Below, one piece after another: positions 26,047 through 35,607 of a DNA stretch of 64,000 bases (position 1 is its first letter; the number at the start of each line of letters is the position of its first letter). The notes beneath the pieces are model-generated. The model was not told the origin of the DNA. It made no database searches and saw nothing but the letters and a program-made list of their open reading frames with translations. The stretch comes from Actinomycetes bacterium (GTDB lineage: Bacteria; Actinomycetota; Acidimicrobiia; Acidimicrobiales; Poriferisodalaceae), in the NCBI GenBank assembly GCA_024228575.1, contig JAAETH010000426.1, forward strand, positions 1-64,000, written 5' to 3'. A program made the translations under genes and the position numbers.

Positions 26047-27435
26047 TCAACTTCTGAGATCGGCGACGAAGGATTGAACCGTGGCGAGGTCCTGATCGAC
26101 GACGAGACAACGTTCGTCCATTTCGAGGATCGGCTTCACGTGATCGGGAAGATCGGGTTCCACCCCGGTCGCCTCGACTACGGCATCGGGGAACTTCGAC
26201 GGGTGGGCTGTGGCCACGTACACCATCGTCTCGCCCTCGAGCCTTGAACGACGTCCTACGTGTAGGCCGACAGCCGTGTGCGGATCGACCAGCAAACCAT
26301 GGTCGTTCCACATTGAGGCGATCGTCTCGATCACCTGGGTTTCGGTTGCCATTCCCGCCGCGAGTGCCCCGCGCAGCGATTTGGGAACACCATCGGGCAG
26401 GCCGAGCCGCCCGACGGACCTGAACTCGGTCATGTCGTTCGCTATCGCTTCGCCATCGCGGCCGTAGAACTCGAACAACAGACGCTCGAAGTTCGAGGAA
26501 ACCTGTATGTCCATCGCCGGTGAGCTCGTGGCGACCACACCCTCCATCGACATCACGCCGGTGTCGAGGGTGCGATTGAGAATGTCGTTCGAGTTGGAGG
26601 CGATGACGAGACGCCCGATCGGCGCACCCATCAGCTTGGCGATGTGAGCGGCCAGAACGTTACCGAAGTTGCCGGTAGGGACCGTGAACGAGACGGGCGT
26701 TCCGCCGCCCAAACGTATGGCGGTACGCACGTAGTAGACAACCTGCGCCGACACACGAGCCCAGTTGATCGAGTTGACCGCTGCCAGGTTCACGGCTTCA
26801 CGAAATGGCCTGTCGGCGAACATCGCCTTGACCATGTCCTGACAATCGTCGAAGGTGCCACGAACCGCCATGTTGTGGATATTGGCCGACGTCACCGTCG
26901 TCATCTGGCGGCGCTGGACATCGGAGACTCGACCGTCGGGATGGAGCATGACCAGCTCAATACCGGCGCGATCTCGGCAGGCTTCTATCGCGGCCGATCC
27001 CGTGTCGCCCGACGTTGCACCGACGATGGTCACGTAGTCGTCGGTTCGGGTCAGCTCGTGCTCGAAGAGGCGGCCGAGCAGCTGCAAGGCAACGTCCTTG
27101 AACGAAAGTGTCGGTCCCCAGAAGAGCTCGAGAAGGTGCTCATCGTCGCCCAGAGAACGCGTGGGAACGACTTCGGGATCTCGGAAGGTCGCGTAGGCGG
27201 CTTCACAGATCGCGTCGAGTTCGGGGCGTTTGATGGCCGACCCCGCGGCAAACAGCCAGATGATCTCGGATGCACACCGGTGGTAGGGCTCGTCGCGGCA
27301 GAACTCGAGCTGGTGGTCGCTCAGTACCGGCCACGATTCGGGAACATACAACCCGCCGTCGAAGGCGAGCCCGGCCAGGAGTGCGCCGGTGTAGTCGACG
27401 ATCGGAGCATCGCCGCGGGTCGACACGTATCGCAT
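26047..27435 (-). CDS. thrC: Threonine synthase
   Basis: A 462-residue PLP enzyme converting O-phosphohomoserine to threonine. It opens MRYVSTRGDAPIVDYTGALL like the E. coli/Corynebacterium-type long ThrC. The PLP lysine is Lys113 in TLSFKDVALQ; a phosphate-binding GATSGDTGSAA follows. This differs from the shorter (about 360 aa) ThrC of mycobacteria. 12 nt downstream of hom, so operonic. Confidence 0.95.
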   Translation of the reverse strand: MRYVSTRGDAPIVDYTGALLAGLAFDGGLYVPESWPVLSDHQLEFCRDEPYHRCASEIIWLFAAGSAIKRPELDAICEAAYATFRDPEVVPTRSLGDDEHLLELFWGPTLSFKDVALQLLGRLFEHELTRTDDYVTIVGATSGDTGSAAIEACRDRAGIELVMLHPDGRVSDVQRRQMTTVTSANIHNMAVRGTFDDCQDMVKAMFADRPFREAVNLAAVNSINWARVSAQVVYYVRTAIRLGGGTPVSFTVPTGNFGNVLAAHIAKLMGAPIGRLVIASNSNDILNRTLDTGVMSMEGVVATSSPAMDIQVSSNFERLLFEFYGRDGEAIANDMTEFRSVGRLGLPDGVPKSLRGALAAGMATETQVIETIASMWNDHGLLVDPHTAVGLHVGRRSRLEGETMVYVATAHPSKFPDAVVEATGVEPDLPDHVKPILEMDERCLVVDQDLATVQSFVADLRS

Positions 27436-27447
27436 GATCGCCGACCC

Positions 27448-28731
27448 CTAGGATCCGATGACCCGGATGAGATTGCCAACCCGCAACACCGCGTCGAGAT
27501 CCTTCAGCTCGGCAATCGTCGCCTGCATGTCGGCCTCGCGAGCCACATGGGTGATCAGGAGGATTCGGGCATTGTCACCCTGTCCCTGCTGTTCCATCGA
27601 TCCGATCGACACGCCATTGCGACCAAATATCGTCGCGACCGCAGCGAGGACACCGGGTTCGTCGACGACGTCGAGGGGAACATAGAACGCCGACGAGGTC
27701 TCATCGATCGGTGTTACGTCGGCGGCCTCGAGGTGCCCGAGCTCGATGTGGGTGCCCCGCTGCAGGTTTGCCGCGGCCTCGATGAGGTCGCCGAACATGG
27801 CGCTGGCCGTCGGAGCGCCGCCGGCTCCGCGCCCGTACAGCATGAGGTCGTCGACCGCTTCTCCCCTGACGAACACCGCGTTGAAGCTGTCGCGCACAGA
27901 CGCGAGAGGGTGGGTCAGCGGAACGATCGCCGGATGTACCCGCGCCGACACCTTGCCGTCGGCCTGCTCAACGATGGCCAATAGCTTGATGACATGATCC
28001 AGTCGTCGCGCCGCCTCGATGTCTTCTGAGGAGATGCGGCTGATGCCTTCCTGGTGGACATCACCGGGTACCACGCTGGATCCGAACGCGATGGTGGCCA
28101 TGATCGCCGCCTTGGCTCCGGCGTCGTGACCCTCCACATCGGCGGTGGGATCTGCTTCGGCATAGCCGAGCTGCTGAGCGTCGGCCAGAACCTCGGCGTA
28201 GGCGGCACCGTCCTCGGTCATCTTCGTGAGGATGTAGTTCGTGGTGCCGTTGACGATTCCCATCATCGTGATGATCCGCTCGCCAACCAGCGACTCGCGC
28301 AACACACGAATCAGCGGAATGCCACCGCCGACGGCGGCTTCGAACTGGATATCGACCGAGTTTCGCCCCGCGGCCTCGAACAACTCGGCCCCACAATTGG
28401 CCACCAGCTCCTTGTTCGCTGTCACGACCGGTTTCCCGGCTTCGAGCGCAGCAAGGATCAGCTGTCGAGCCGGCTCGATGCCACCCATGGTCTCGACGAC
28501 GACGTCGACCTCTGGATCCTCGACCAACGCTCGCGGATCGCGCGTCAACACGCCAGGCTCGAAATCGATGCCACGGTCTGTCGAGAGGTTGCGGACCGCA
28601 ACCCGCGTGACCGTTAGATCGACTCCAGTCCGATCCTTGACGGCAGCGGTCTCGTCGCGAATCAGCTTCACCAGGGCAGAACCGACCGTTCCGCAACCCA
28701 GGATGCCTACTCGGATTGGTGCCTGGCTCAT
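27448..28731 (-). CDS. hom: Homoserine dehydrogenase with C-terminal ACT domain
   Basis: A 427-residue enzyme reducing aspartate semialdehyde to homoserine. The NAD(P) motif is GILGCGTVGSALV near the N-terminus. Catalytic-domain signature YAEADPTADVEGHDAGAKAA. Residues about 350-427 form an ACT domain (VPLDVVDEPGVLAAVATIFG), consistent with threonine feedback inhibition in the family. GAAGGTG precedes the ATG by a few nt. Confidence 0.96.
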   Translation of the reverse strand: MSQAPIRVGILGCGTVGSALVKLIRDETAAVKDRTGVDLTVTRVAVRNLSTDRGIDFEPGVLTRDPRALVEDPEVDVVVETMGGIEPARQLILAALEAGKPVVTANKELVANCGAELFEAAGRNSVDIQFEAAVGGGIPLIRVLRESLVGERIITMMGIVNGTTNYILTKMTEDGAAYAEVLADAQQLGYAEADPTADVEGHDAGAKAAIMATIAFGSSVVPGDVHQEGISRISSEDIEAARRLDHVIKLLAIVEQADGKVSARVHPAIVPLTHPLASVRDSFNAVFVRGEAVDDLMLYGRGAGGAPTASAMFGDLIEAAANLQRGTHIELGHLEAADVTPIDETSSAFYVPLDVVDEPGVLAAVATIFGRNGVSIGSMEQQGQGDNARILLITHVAREADMQATIAELKDLDAVLRVGNLIRVIGS

Positions 28732-28823
28732 CCTTCACCTTCGCGTTCTGGTCGCCTGACGGCGCCACCGTGCGGCTATTGGCCGCCAACGGTACCCGCC
28801 GAGTGGCCGACCCAGTCTCGGTT

Positions 28824-30122
28824 TCAACCGATGTCGGTGGCGAGCAGGTCGGCCACTGTCTCGCGCCGCACGACTTCGCGCACCTGACCATCGCGCACGA
28901 ACACCACGGCCGGTCGAAACACCTTGTTGTAGTTGCTGCCCATCGAGTGACCATATGCCCCGGTCACCGGGGTTGCGAGGATGTCCCCGACGGTGAGATC
29001 GGGTGGCAGGTGAGCGTCGCTCACGAGCACGTCGCCGCTCTCGCAGTGTTTGCCGACAACCCTGGCGACCAGCGTGCGATCGGCGCCGGGACATCGGGGC
29101 AGGAAGGTCGTGTAGTCGCTCCCGTACAACACAGGGCGAGGATTGTCGCCGTACCCACCGTCGACGGCGACATAGGTCCGGATTCCCGGAAGCTCCTTGA
29201 TGGTCCCGACCTTGTAGAGCGTGACCGCAGCCGAGGCTGCGATCGCCCGGCCGGGTTCAGCTCCGATCGATGCCCCGATGCACAGCCTGTCGGCGACTTC
29301 ACGGGTCATCGCACCCCACTTCGAAATCGACGGAGTCGCTTCCCCTTCGACGTAGGCGACACCCAATCCCCCGCCGATCGACAGCTCGGGCAGACCGTAC
29401 GGCTCGCTGAAGCGTGCGATGACCTCGAGCGCCTCGGCAAGACTCTCGACCCGAAACACCTGCGATCCGATGTGGCTATGGATTCCCACGACGTTCATTG
29501 CGTCGCTGGCAATCGCTCGCTCCACGCCTGTTGCTGCGGCACCGCTCGACACGCCGAAACCGAACTTCGAGTCGTTCTGGCCCGTCGAGATGAAGTCGTG
29601 TGTCTCCGCCTTCACGCCTGGGGTGACCCGCAGCAGAACATCGGGTGGCTGTGCCCCGGCCGAGACCAGCGCCTCGATCTTGTCGAGTTCGTCGAAGCTG
29701 TCCACGACGATTCGGCCCACACCGGCCTCGAGCGCTTCGGCAAGCTCGGATGTGTCCTTGTTGTTGCCGTGCATCACCAGCCGGTCGGCTGGCACATCGG
29801 CGGCCAGCGCTACGTGCATCTCGCCGACCGTTGCGACGTCGATGTGCATGCCCTCCTCGTGGGCTATTCGCGCCATCGCCCTGCACAGGAATGCCTTCGA
29901 TGCATAGGCGACACCCTCGCCAAACGCGTCTACTGCCTCGCGGCAGCGCGCCCGCAGATGATCCTCGTCGTAGACGAACAGTGGGGTTCCGTAGTCATAG
30001 GCGAGTTCGACCAGATCGACTCCCGCTACGTGTAGATGCCCGTTGGCTCCAACCTGTGCGTTATCGGGCAGCAGGTTCGAAGGCACTGGGCCGAGGGCCG
30101 CAGCCGCGCTCGACGCGGTCAC
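28824..30122 (-). CDS. lysA: Diaminopimelate decarboxylase
   Basis: A 432-residue PLP enzyme making lysine from meso-diaminopimelate. The GTG at 30122 overlaps the argS stop by GTGA and gives the usual start near the family's N-terminus. The PLP lysine is Lys76 in YASKAFLC. A glycine-rich phosphate loop SIGGGLGVAY and the C-terminal Cys motif KHCESGDVL (a substrate ligand from the second subunit) are present. Confidence 0.96.
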   Translation of the reverse strand: MTASSAAAALGPVPSNLLPDNAQVGANGHLHVAGVDLVELAYDYGTPLFVYDEDHLRARCREAVDAFGEGVAYASKAFLCRAMARIAHEEGMHIDVATVGEMHVALAADVPADRLVMHGNNKDTSELAEALEAGVGRIVVDSFDELDKIEALVSAGAQPPDVLLRVTPGVKAETHDFISTGQNDSKFGFGVSSGAAATGVERAIASDAMNVVGIHSHIGSQVFRVESLAEALEVIARFSEPYGLPELSIGGGLGVAYVEGEATPSISKWGAMTREVADRLCIGASIGAEPGRAIAASAAVTLYKVGTIKELPGIRTYVAVDGGYGDNPRPVLYGSDYTTFLPRCPGADRTLVARVVGKHCESGDVLVSDAHLPPDLTVGDILATPVTGAYGHSMGSNYNKVFRPAVVFVRDGQVREVVRRETVADLLATDIG

Positions 30123-31720
30123 AGCTCTTCTGGGGCAGAAACGCCGACGATTCCGAGACCCGAGGCGAGCGTCGAACGCGAAGCCTCGACCAGCCACAAC
30201 CTTGCCGTGGTGACCTCGGGAGAGGTGTCATTGCCGAATACGTAGCAGTCGTGGAAGAAGCCGTGGAAGGCCGCAGCCAACTCTCGCAGCCAGGTGATGA
30301 CCTTGTGCGGAGCCCGGTCGCGCACCGCCAGTATCATCACGTCGTTCATCTCGCTGATCGCCCGCAGCACATCGAGCTCTCGCGCGTCGCTCAGGAGGGT
30401 CAGGTCGGCATCGGCCAATGCAGGACGCCGAAATCCTTCCGCGCTCTCTTTTCGCAGGATCGAACATGCCCGGGCGTGGGCCATCTGCACGTAGTAGACG
30501 GGATTCTCCATCGACCGAGCGGCCATGGCGGCCAGGTCGACCGTCTGCTGAGAATCGATGCCCTGGAGCAGATAGGTGAATCGGGTCGCGTCGGCGCCCA
30601 CCTCGTCGATCAGGTCGGCCAACTCGATGAACACACCACTGCGCTTCCCGATCTTGACCTCTTCGCCATCGCGCTCGAGCCGCACCATCTGGGTGATGCG
30701 TACCTCCAGTTCATCGGGGTCGTGTCCAAGAGCCTCGACGGCAGCTCTGAGACGGGTGACATAGCCGTGATGGTCGGCGCCGAAGACGTTGATGAGAAGG
30801 CTGAACCCGCGGGCGTACTTGTTGCGGTGATAGGCGATGTCGGGGGTGATGTAGGTGAACTCGCCGTCGGACTTGACCAACACCCTGTCCTTGTCGTCGC
30901 CGAAGTCGGTCGACCGCAGCCACAGGGCACCTTCGGCTTCGACGACCACACCCCTTTCGCGAAGGTCGGTCAGGGCCTCCTCGATGGAGCCACCACCGAC
31001 CATCGAACGTTCGCTGAACCACGAATCGAACGTGACGCCCAGACGCCTGAGTGTCTCGTCGATGTAGCCGAGACACCGCTCGTAGCCCCACTCGAACGGA
31101 TCGGCATCGGCCGGCATCTCTGCGGCCCACTTCGCTACGTAGGGCCCGGCGTACCCGTCCGCGGGGACGCTCTCGCCAGCCCTCATAGCCGAGAGCGAGG
31201 CGGCGAAGTTCTGCATCTGCACGCCGCGATCGTTGATGTAGAACTCGCGTGTCACATCGTGACCCGTCGCTTCGAACAGGCGCGACAGCGCGTCGCCGTA
31301 GATCGCCCCGCGGGCATGGCCCGCGTGCAGCGGGCCGGTCGGGTTCGAGGACACGAACTCGACGAGGACCTTCCTTCCCGCTCCGATGTCTGGCTTGCCG
31401 TAGGTGTCCCCGGCATCGATTACGTCGACCAGCACGTCGAACAGCCAGGTGTCGGCGAGACGGAAGTTCACGAACCCGGGCCCGGCTATCTCGAGGGAAT
31501 CCACATGGGCCACGTTCTGCGACTCGAGTTGGGCGACGAGATCAGCTGCAAACTCGCGCGGATTCCGACCGTGTATCCCTTTCGAAGCCAGGGCCACGTT
31601 GGTCGACCAGTCACCGTGTTCGCGTCGCGCCGGGCGCTCGAGATGCACGTCGGGGCGCGGCTCGAGGCCCATCGCATCGAGTGCCGAACCGATTGCGGCG
31701 GTGAGGGATTCGCGGATCAC
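30119..31720 (-). CDS. argS: Arginyl-tRNA synthetase
   Basis: A 533-residue class I aaRS with GTG start preceded by GGAGAG. The HIGH-type motif is NPTGPLHAGHARG (HAGH at 132-135). The KMSKS region is degenerate (VKIGKRSG), as usual for ArgRS. The C-terminal DALR anticodon-binding domain ends the protein. First gene of the argS-lysA-hom-thrC run. Confidence 0.96.
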   Translation of the reverse strand: MIRESLTAAIGSALDAMGLEPRPDVHLERPARREHGDWSTNVALASKGIHGRNPREFAADLVAQLESQNVAHVDSLEIAGPGFVNFRLADTWLFDVLVDVIDAGDTYGKPDIGAGRKVLVEFVSSNPTGPLHAGHARGAIYGDALSRLFEATGHDVTREFYINDRGVQMQNFAASLSAMRAGESVPADGYAGPYVAKWAAEMPADADPFEWGYERCLGYIDETLRRLGVTFDSWFSERSMVGGGSIEEALTDLRERGVVVEAEGALWLRSTDFGDDKDRVLVKSDGEFTYITPDIAYHRNKYARGFSLLINVFGADHHGYVTRLRAAVEALGHDPDELEVRITQMVRLERDGEEVKIGKRSGVFIELADLIDEVGADATRFTYLLQGIDSQQTVDLAAMAARSMENPVYYVQMAHARACSILRKESAEGFRRPALADADLTLLSDARELDVLRAISEMNDVMILAVRDRAPHKVITWLRELAAAFHGFFHDCYVFGNDTSPEVTTARLWLVEASRSTLASGLGIVGVSAPEEL

Positions 31721-31768
31721 GGTGCTCTCCGGGTCGTCTTGAGCGAAACCCAGAGGTTACCGGTGGTG

Positions 31769-32758
31769 TCAGACGCCCGAACCCCAATTCGAGCTGTGCC
31801 AACTCCACGCCGTGCGCACGATGTCGTGCAGGTCTGATGAGGCTGGCTCCCAACCGAACTCGGTCCGAAATCTGGTCGAGTCGGCGACCAACTCGGCCGG
31901 ATCACCCGCACGGCGATCGGACTCGGTGTAGGGAACGGGTGTCCCGACCACAGCACCGATGGTCTCGAGCACTTCGCGGTTGGACCTGCCAATTCCCGTT
32001 CCGAGGTTGTAAGCACCGCTTGAAACTCCTCCGATCAAGCCCTCGACCGCAAGTACGTGGGCCGACGCGAGGTCGTTCACGTGGATGTAGTCGCGGATGC
32101 AGGTGCCGTCGGGTGTCGGATAGTCGGTACCGAACAGCGTCATCCCGGGATGTCGCCCGGCAGCGGCCGCGATTGCGAGTGGGATCAGGTGGGTTTCGGG
32201 ATCGTGATCCTCGCCCAGGTCTCCCGCTGGATCGGCGCCACACGCGTTGAAGTAGCGCAGGGCAATCCAGGGAAGCTGGTGAGCATGGTGCACGTCGGCA
32301 AGGACCTGCTCGAGCATGGCCTTCGATGATCCATAGGGATTGATCGGAGCTATCGGCGCCGATTCGGGAATCGGTTGCTCTTCGGGGATGCCGTAGACCG
32401 CTGCGGTCGAGCTGAACACAAACGCCTTCACACCATGTTCGATGCTGCGGTCCACCAAGCTTGCAGCCTTTGTGAGGTTCGTTTCATAGAAGGCCAGCGG
32501 GTCCACAACCGAGCGAGCGACCTCGATGAAGCCAGCGAAGTGGATCACCCCGTCGAATGGTCCATGGGCCTTGAACACCGAATCGACGAATGCGGCGTCG
32601 CCGACATCTCCGACGGCCAGGAGGCACTCTCCGACCGAGCCAGTTCGGCCTGCGGACAGGTCATCGAGGACGACCACGTCATGTCCGGCCTTCCCCAATG
32701 CCCTCACCGTGTGCGAACCGATGTAGCCCGCGCCACCTGTTACCAGCAATCTCGACAT
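31769..32758 (-). CDS. galE: UDP-glucose 4-epimerase
   Basis: A 329-residue extended SDR. NAD motif GGAGYIGSH (8-16); catalytic SST at 117-119, Tyr142 and Lys146 (YGSSK); GalE signatures IALRYFNACGADP and YIHVNDLASAH. It interconverts UDP-glucose and UDP-galactose and may supply galactose for surface glycans. It sits between argS (49 bp away) and the divergent MBOAT gene. Confidence 0.94.
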   Translation of the reverse strand: MSRLLVTGGAGYIGSHTVRALGKAGHDVVVLDDLSAGRTGSVGECLLAVGDVGDAAFVDSVFKAHGPFDGVIHFAGFIEVARSVVDPLAFYETNLTKAASLVDRSIEHGVKAFVFSSTAAVYGIPEEQPIPESAPIAPINPYGSSKAMLEQVLADVHHAHQLPWIALRYFNACGADPAGDLGEDHDPETHLIPLAIAAAAGRHPGMTLFGTDYPTPDGTCIRDYIHVNDLASAHVLAVEGLIGGVSSGAYNLGTGIGRSNREVLETIGAVVGTPVPYTESDRRAGDPAELVADSTRFRTEFGWEPASSDLHDIVRTAWSWHSSNWGSGV

Positions 32759-32844
32759 ACTCCCAGTATGGAGCCGTTTGAAACAGACTAATTACGAACC
32801 TCATCCGGCCGACCGACAAACTGCCAGACGACGCAGGATTCTCG

Positions 32845-34251
32845 ATGCTCTTCAACAGTTTCATCTTCGCGGGCTTCTTCGTTGTTGTCCTCGCGTTGTA
32901 CAGGCTGGTCGGCCACGACTGGCAGAACCGGCTGCTGCTGGTCGCCTCGTACGTGTTCTACGCGGCGTGGGACTGGCGCTTCTGCAGCCTGTTGTTGATC
33001 TCGACCGTCGTCGACTACTACGTGGGTGGCCGGCTCCACACCACCGACGACGAGAGATCGCGAAAACGTCTGTTGCGCCTCTCGATGATGACCAATCTCG
33101 GCATCCTGGCGACCTTCAAGTACTTCAACTTCTTCATCGACTCTGCGACGTCCTTGTTGTCATCGGTCGGCCTCGACGCCTCCTCACCTGTGCTGAAGGT
33201 GGCGCTTCCGGTCGGCATCAGCTTCTACACGTTCCAAACCATGAGCTACACGATCGACATCTATCGCAGACGCCTCGAGCCGGTCGACTCGATCCGCGAC
33301 TTTGCCGTGTTCGTCGCCTACTTCCCCCAGCTCGTCGCGGGACCGATCGAGCGCGCATCAAATCTCCTGCCCCGCATCCAAAGGGATCGGGCCCATTCGA
33401 GGCAGCAGGATCTCGAAGGTCTGTGGCTCATGTTGTGGGGCCTGTTCAAGAAGATCGTCATCGCGGACAACGCAGCAATCGTCGTCAACGAGGTCTTCGC
33501 CTCCGACACACCCAGCAGCGGATTTGTGGGCCTCGTCGCCGTCTATGCGTTCGCGCTCCAGATCTACTGCGACTTCAGCGGATACTCCGATATCGCCAGG
33601 GGCGCTTCGAAGCTGCTCGGGATAGAGCTGATGCTCAACTTCGAAATGCCCTACCGCAGCCAGAACCCGAGCGAGTTCTGGCGTCGCTGGCACATCAGCC
33701 TCAGCACGTGGCTGCGCGACTACCTGTACATCCCCCTCGGGGGCAACAGGGGTGGCGAGCTGCTCACCTACCGCAACCTCTTGCTAACGATGACCATCGG
33801 GGGACTGTGGCACGGCGCGGCCTGGACCTTCGTCGCCTGGGGGATGTTCCACGGCCTATGGCTGGGTGCACATCGATACCTATCCGAGAAACGACCCGCT
33901 GCAAGTCCGACACCGGTGTTGCGTCTGCTCAAGCAGATCGGAACGTTCCATATGGTCTGTGTGGGGTGGCTGTTCTTCAGGGCCGAGTCGTTCGGTCAGG
34001 TGTTCAACTTCCTCGAGACGATGGTTCTCGACCTCACGATCACATCGGACCTGGGGCGGTACGTGTTCATTGTGGTCGTCTTGTCCGCAGCGCTGCTGTT
34101 GCTCGAGGGATGGCATCGCTCCGTCGATGATCCCTCGGCCAGCCTCGGCTGGCATCGGGGTCTGGGACCCACGATCGTCACCGGGCTCGTTCTCACGATG
34201 ATCGTCCTCGCGCCACCAGCAGGTGGCCAATTCATCTACTTCCAGTTCTGA
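32845..34251 (+). CDS. MBOAT family O-acyltransferase (AlgI-like)
   Basis: A 468-residue polytopic membrane protein. It opens with FNSFIFAGFFVVVLALYRL and has the AlgI/DltB-type signatures NYFNFFIDS-like YFKYFNFFID, FWRRWHISLSTWLRDYLY and the invariant His in GGLWHGAAWTF (His323). The family moves acyl groups from a cytoplasmic donor to extracytoplasmic polysaccharides. The next gene starts 1 nt after its stop and encodes an SGNH-like protein, the usual partner for completing O-acetylation. Confidence 0.92.
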   Translation: MLFNSFIFAGFFVVVLALYRLVGHDWQNRLLLVASYVFYAAWDWRFCSLLLISTVVDYYVGGRLHTTDDERSRKRLLRLSMMTNLGILATFKYFNFFIDSATSLLSSVGLDASSPVLKVALPVGISFYTFQTMSYTIDIYRRRLEPVDSIRDFAVFVAYFPQLVAGPIERASNLLPRIQRDRAHSRQQDLEGLWLMLWGLFKKIVIADNAAIVVNEVFASDTPSSGFVGLVAVYAFALQIYCDFSGYSDIARGASKLLGIELMLNFEMPYRSQNPSEFWRRWHISLSTWLRDYLYIPLGGNRGGELLTYRNLLLTMTIGGLWHGAAWTFVAWGMFHGLWLGAHRYLSEKRPAASPTPVLRLLKQIGTFHMVCVGWLFFRAESFGQVFNFLETMVLDLTITSDLGRYVFIVVVLSAALLLLEGWHRSVDDPSASLGWHRGLGPTIVTGLVLTMIVLAPPAGGQFIYFQF

Positions 34252-34252
34252 C

Positions 34253-35329
34253 ATGAAGCTCGGCAGGCCAATGAAACCCAAATGGCGAACCCTTCAATGG
34301 ATCATCATCCCGGTGATCATGATCATCGCGGTCGAGGGTGTGGCGCGGGTGGGTCTGTCGAACTACGAGGAGTGGTACGACTCGTCGGCGACCCACAACG
34401 CAGACATCGTCTTCATCGGCAGCTCCCGCGTGGCATCTGGCATCAATGCTCCGCTCGTGAGTCAGGTCGTGTCCGACGAGGTCGAATACCGGGTCAAGGT
34501 CACCAACCAAGGACGTGGCGGGTCCACGATCGTCACCCACTACCTGGAGCTTCGCGAGCTCATCGAATCCGGAAGACTCGAGCAGCCGATCGTCCTGCTC
34601 GAGCTGGCCGGTGAAGTCCCAGCGCCTCTGATGCGAGGAACCTGGGATGAGCGCTGGTTCCACCCAAAGTTCCCAAGCCTTCTGGCCAGGGCGATGACTG
34701 GCGACGATGTCGATCCCTTCCTCGAAGCCGACCACTCTCGTTCCGAACGTTTTGCGGTGCTGTCACGCTACGCGTTCAACAACAGCGATCTGATCTCGTT
34801 CAAGGACGGATGGCGAGACCTGTTCTTCGATCGGGGTGGAAAGGCAACAGGCGATGTTCTCGACCTGTTCTTGCCGACCACCAAAGGCGACGGATCAGGC
34901 CTGTCCGATGCCGGTGGTGTCGCAACCGATGCAGCGGGCGTCGAACGAGCTCGCGAACTCGCACTCGAACGACTCGAGAACGAGTCGCGTACGGGTGTGG
35001 TTCTCGACGACTGGAACGCGACCGTGTTGGCCAGCCTGGTCCAACTCGTCCACGACAACGGAGGTCGGTTCGTCTTCTTCCAGATGCCCGTGTCCTCGGT
35101 ATTCGAGATCGACTTCGAGACCGATGTGCACAAGGAGAACAGGACCAATTTCGCTTCCTCGATGAACGAGTGGGGCACACCTCTCATCGAGTTCGATCCC
35201 GGCCTGGACGACGAGTCCTTCCCCGATCTCTGGCACCTCGGCAAGGACGGCGCCGACATCACCAGCGAACAGCTGGGAGAGCTGCTCGCCCAGATGATCG
35301 CTGCTGGTGAACCAGGACTGACAGAATAG
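34253..35329 (+). CDS. SGNH/GDSL-like protein, probable partner of the MBOAT acyltransferase
   Basis: 358 residues: an N-terminal transmembrane anchor (about 13-31) then an extracytoplasmic domain. It has an SGNH block-I-like nucleophile motif FIGSSR (Ser57 or Ser58), an Asn/Gly motif NQGRGGST, and the C-terminal Asp-x2-His pair DLWH (Asp325, His328). This arrangement matches AlgJ/AlgX/DltD-type proteins that complete acyl transfer to polysaccharide. The ATG at 34253 follows the MBOAT stop by one base. Acceptor unknown. Confidence 0.8.
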   Translation: MKLGRPMKPKWRTLQWIIIPVIMIIAVEGVARVGLSNYEEWYDSSATHNADIVFIGSSRVASGINAPLVSQVVSDEVEYRVKVTNQGRGGSTIVTHYLELRELIESGRLEQPIVLLELAGEVPAPLMRGTWDERWFHPKFPSLLARAMTGDDVDPFLEADHSRSERFAVLSRYAFNNSDLISFKDGWRDLFFDRGGKATGDVLDLFLPTTKGDGSGLSDAGGVATDAAGVERARELALERLENESRTGVVLDDWNATVLASLVQLVHDNGGRFVFFQMPVSSVFEIDFETDVHKENRTNFASSMNEWGTPLIEFDPGLDDESFPDLWHLGKDGADITSEQLGELLAQMIAAGEPGLTE

Positions 35330-35398
35330 CCATCACGAATCGAGGCACCGACAGCTCCTCGAAGCGCTACATTGACCCTCCGGTCGAGTTCGACCGAT

Positions 35399-35470
35399 GC
35401 CCTCGTAGCTCAGGGGATAGAGCAGTGGCCTCCGGAGCCATGAGCGCAGGTTCGAATCCTGCCGAGGGCG
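35399..35470 (+). tRNA. tRNA-Arg (anticodon CCG)
   Basis: A 72-nt cloverleaf: acceptor GCCCTCG/CGAGGGC, D stem GCTC/GAGC, anticodon stem GTGGC/GCCAT with loop CTCCGGA (anticodon CCG at 35432-35434), T stem GCAGG/CCTGC with TTCGAAT loop, discriminator G. CCA is not encoded. It reads CGG codons. Its 3' half is the attachment site of the integrated element. Confidence 0.96.
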
Positions 35471-35479
35471 CATTCCGCA
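35430..35479. repeat. attL: 50-bp direct repeat in the tRNA-Arg 3' half
   Basis: Identical over 50 bp to 38902-38951, starting in the anticodon loop and running past the tRNA end (…GCGCATTCCGCA). Similarity continues 12 more bases with two mismatches (to 35491). Overlap with a tRNA anticodon/T-arm half and a linked tyrosine integrase identify it as an attachment site. The left copy rebuilds the intact tRNA. Confidence 0.93.
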
Positions 35480-35607
35480 GAATGGGCTCTGATCAGGGCA
35501 AAAGCCCCAGGTCAGACCCCTTTCGCTTTCTCCGCCACTCTTCCTGGTTCCACCCCATTTCTCGCCGGTTTTGGGGGCCCATTGGGAGGAAGACCCGTCC
35601 GTGGCGT

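Noticed and set aside
29645-31837. A 730-codon plus-strand open frame
   Set aside because: Lies antisense to lysA and argS, both of which have clear motifs and normal length; composition is Arg-rich and non-protein-like.
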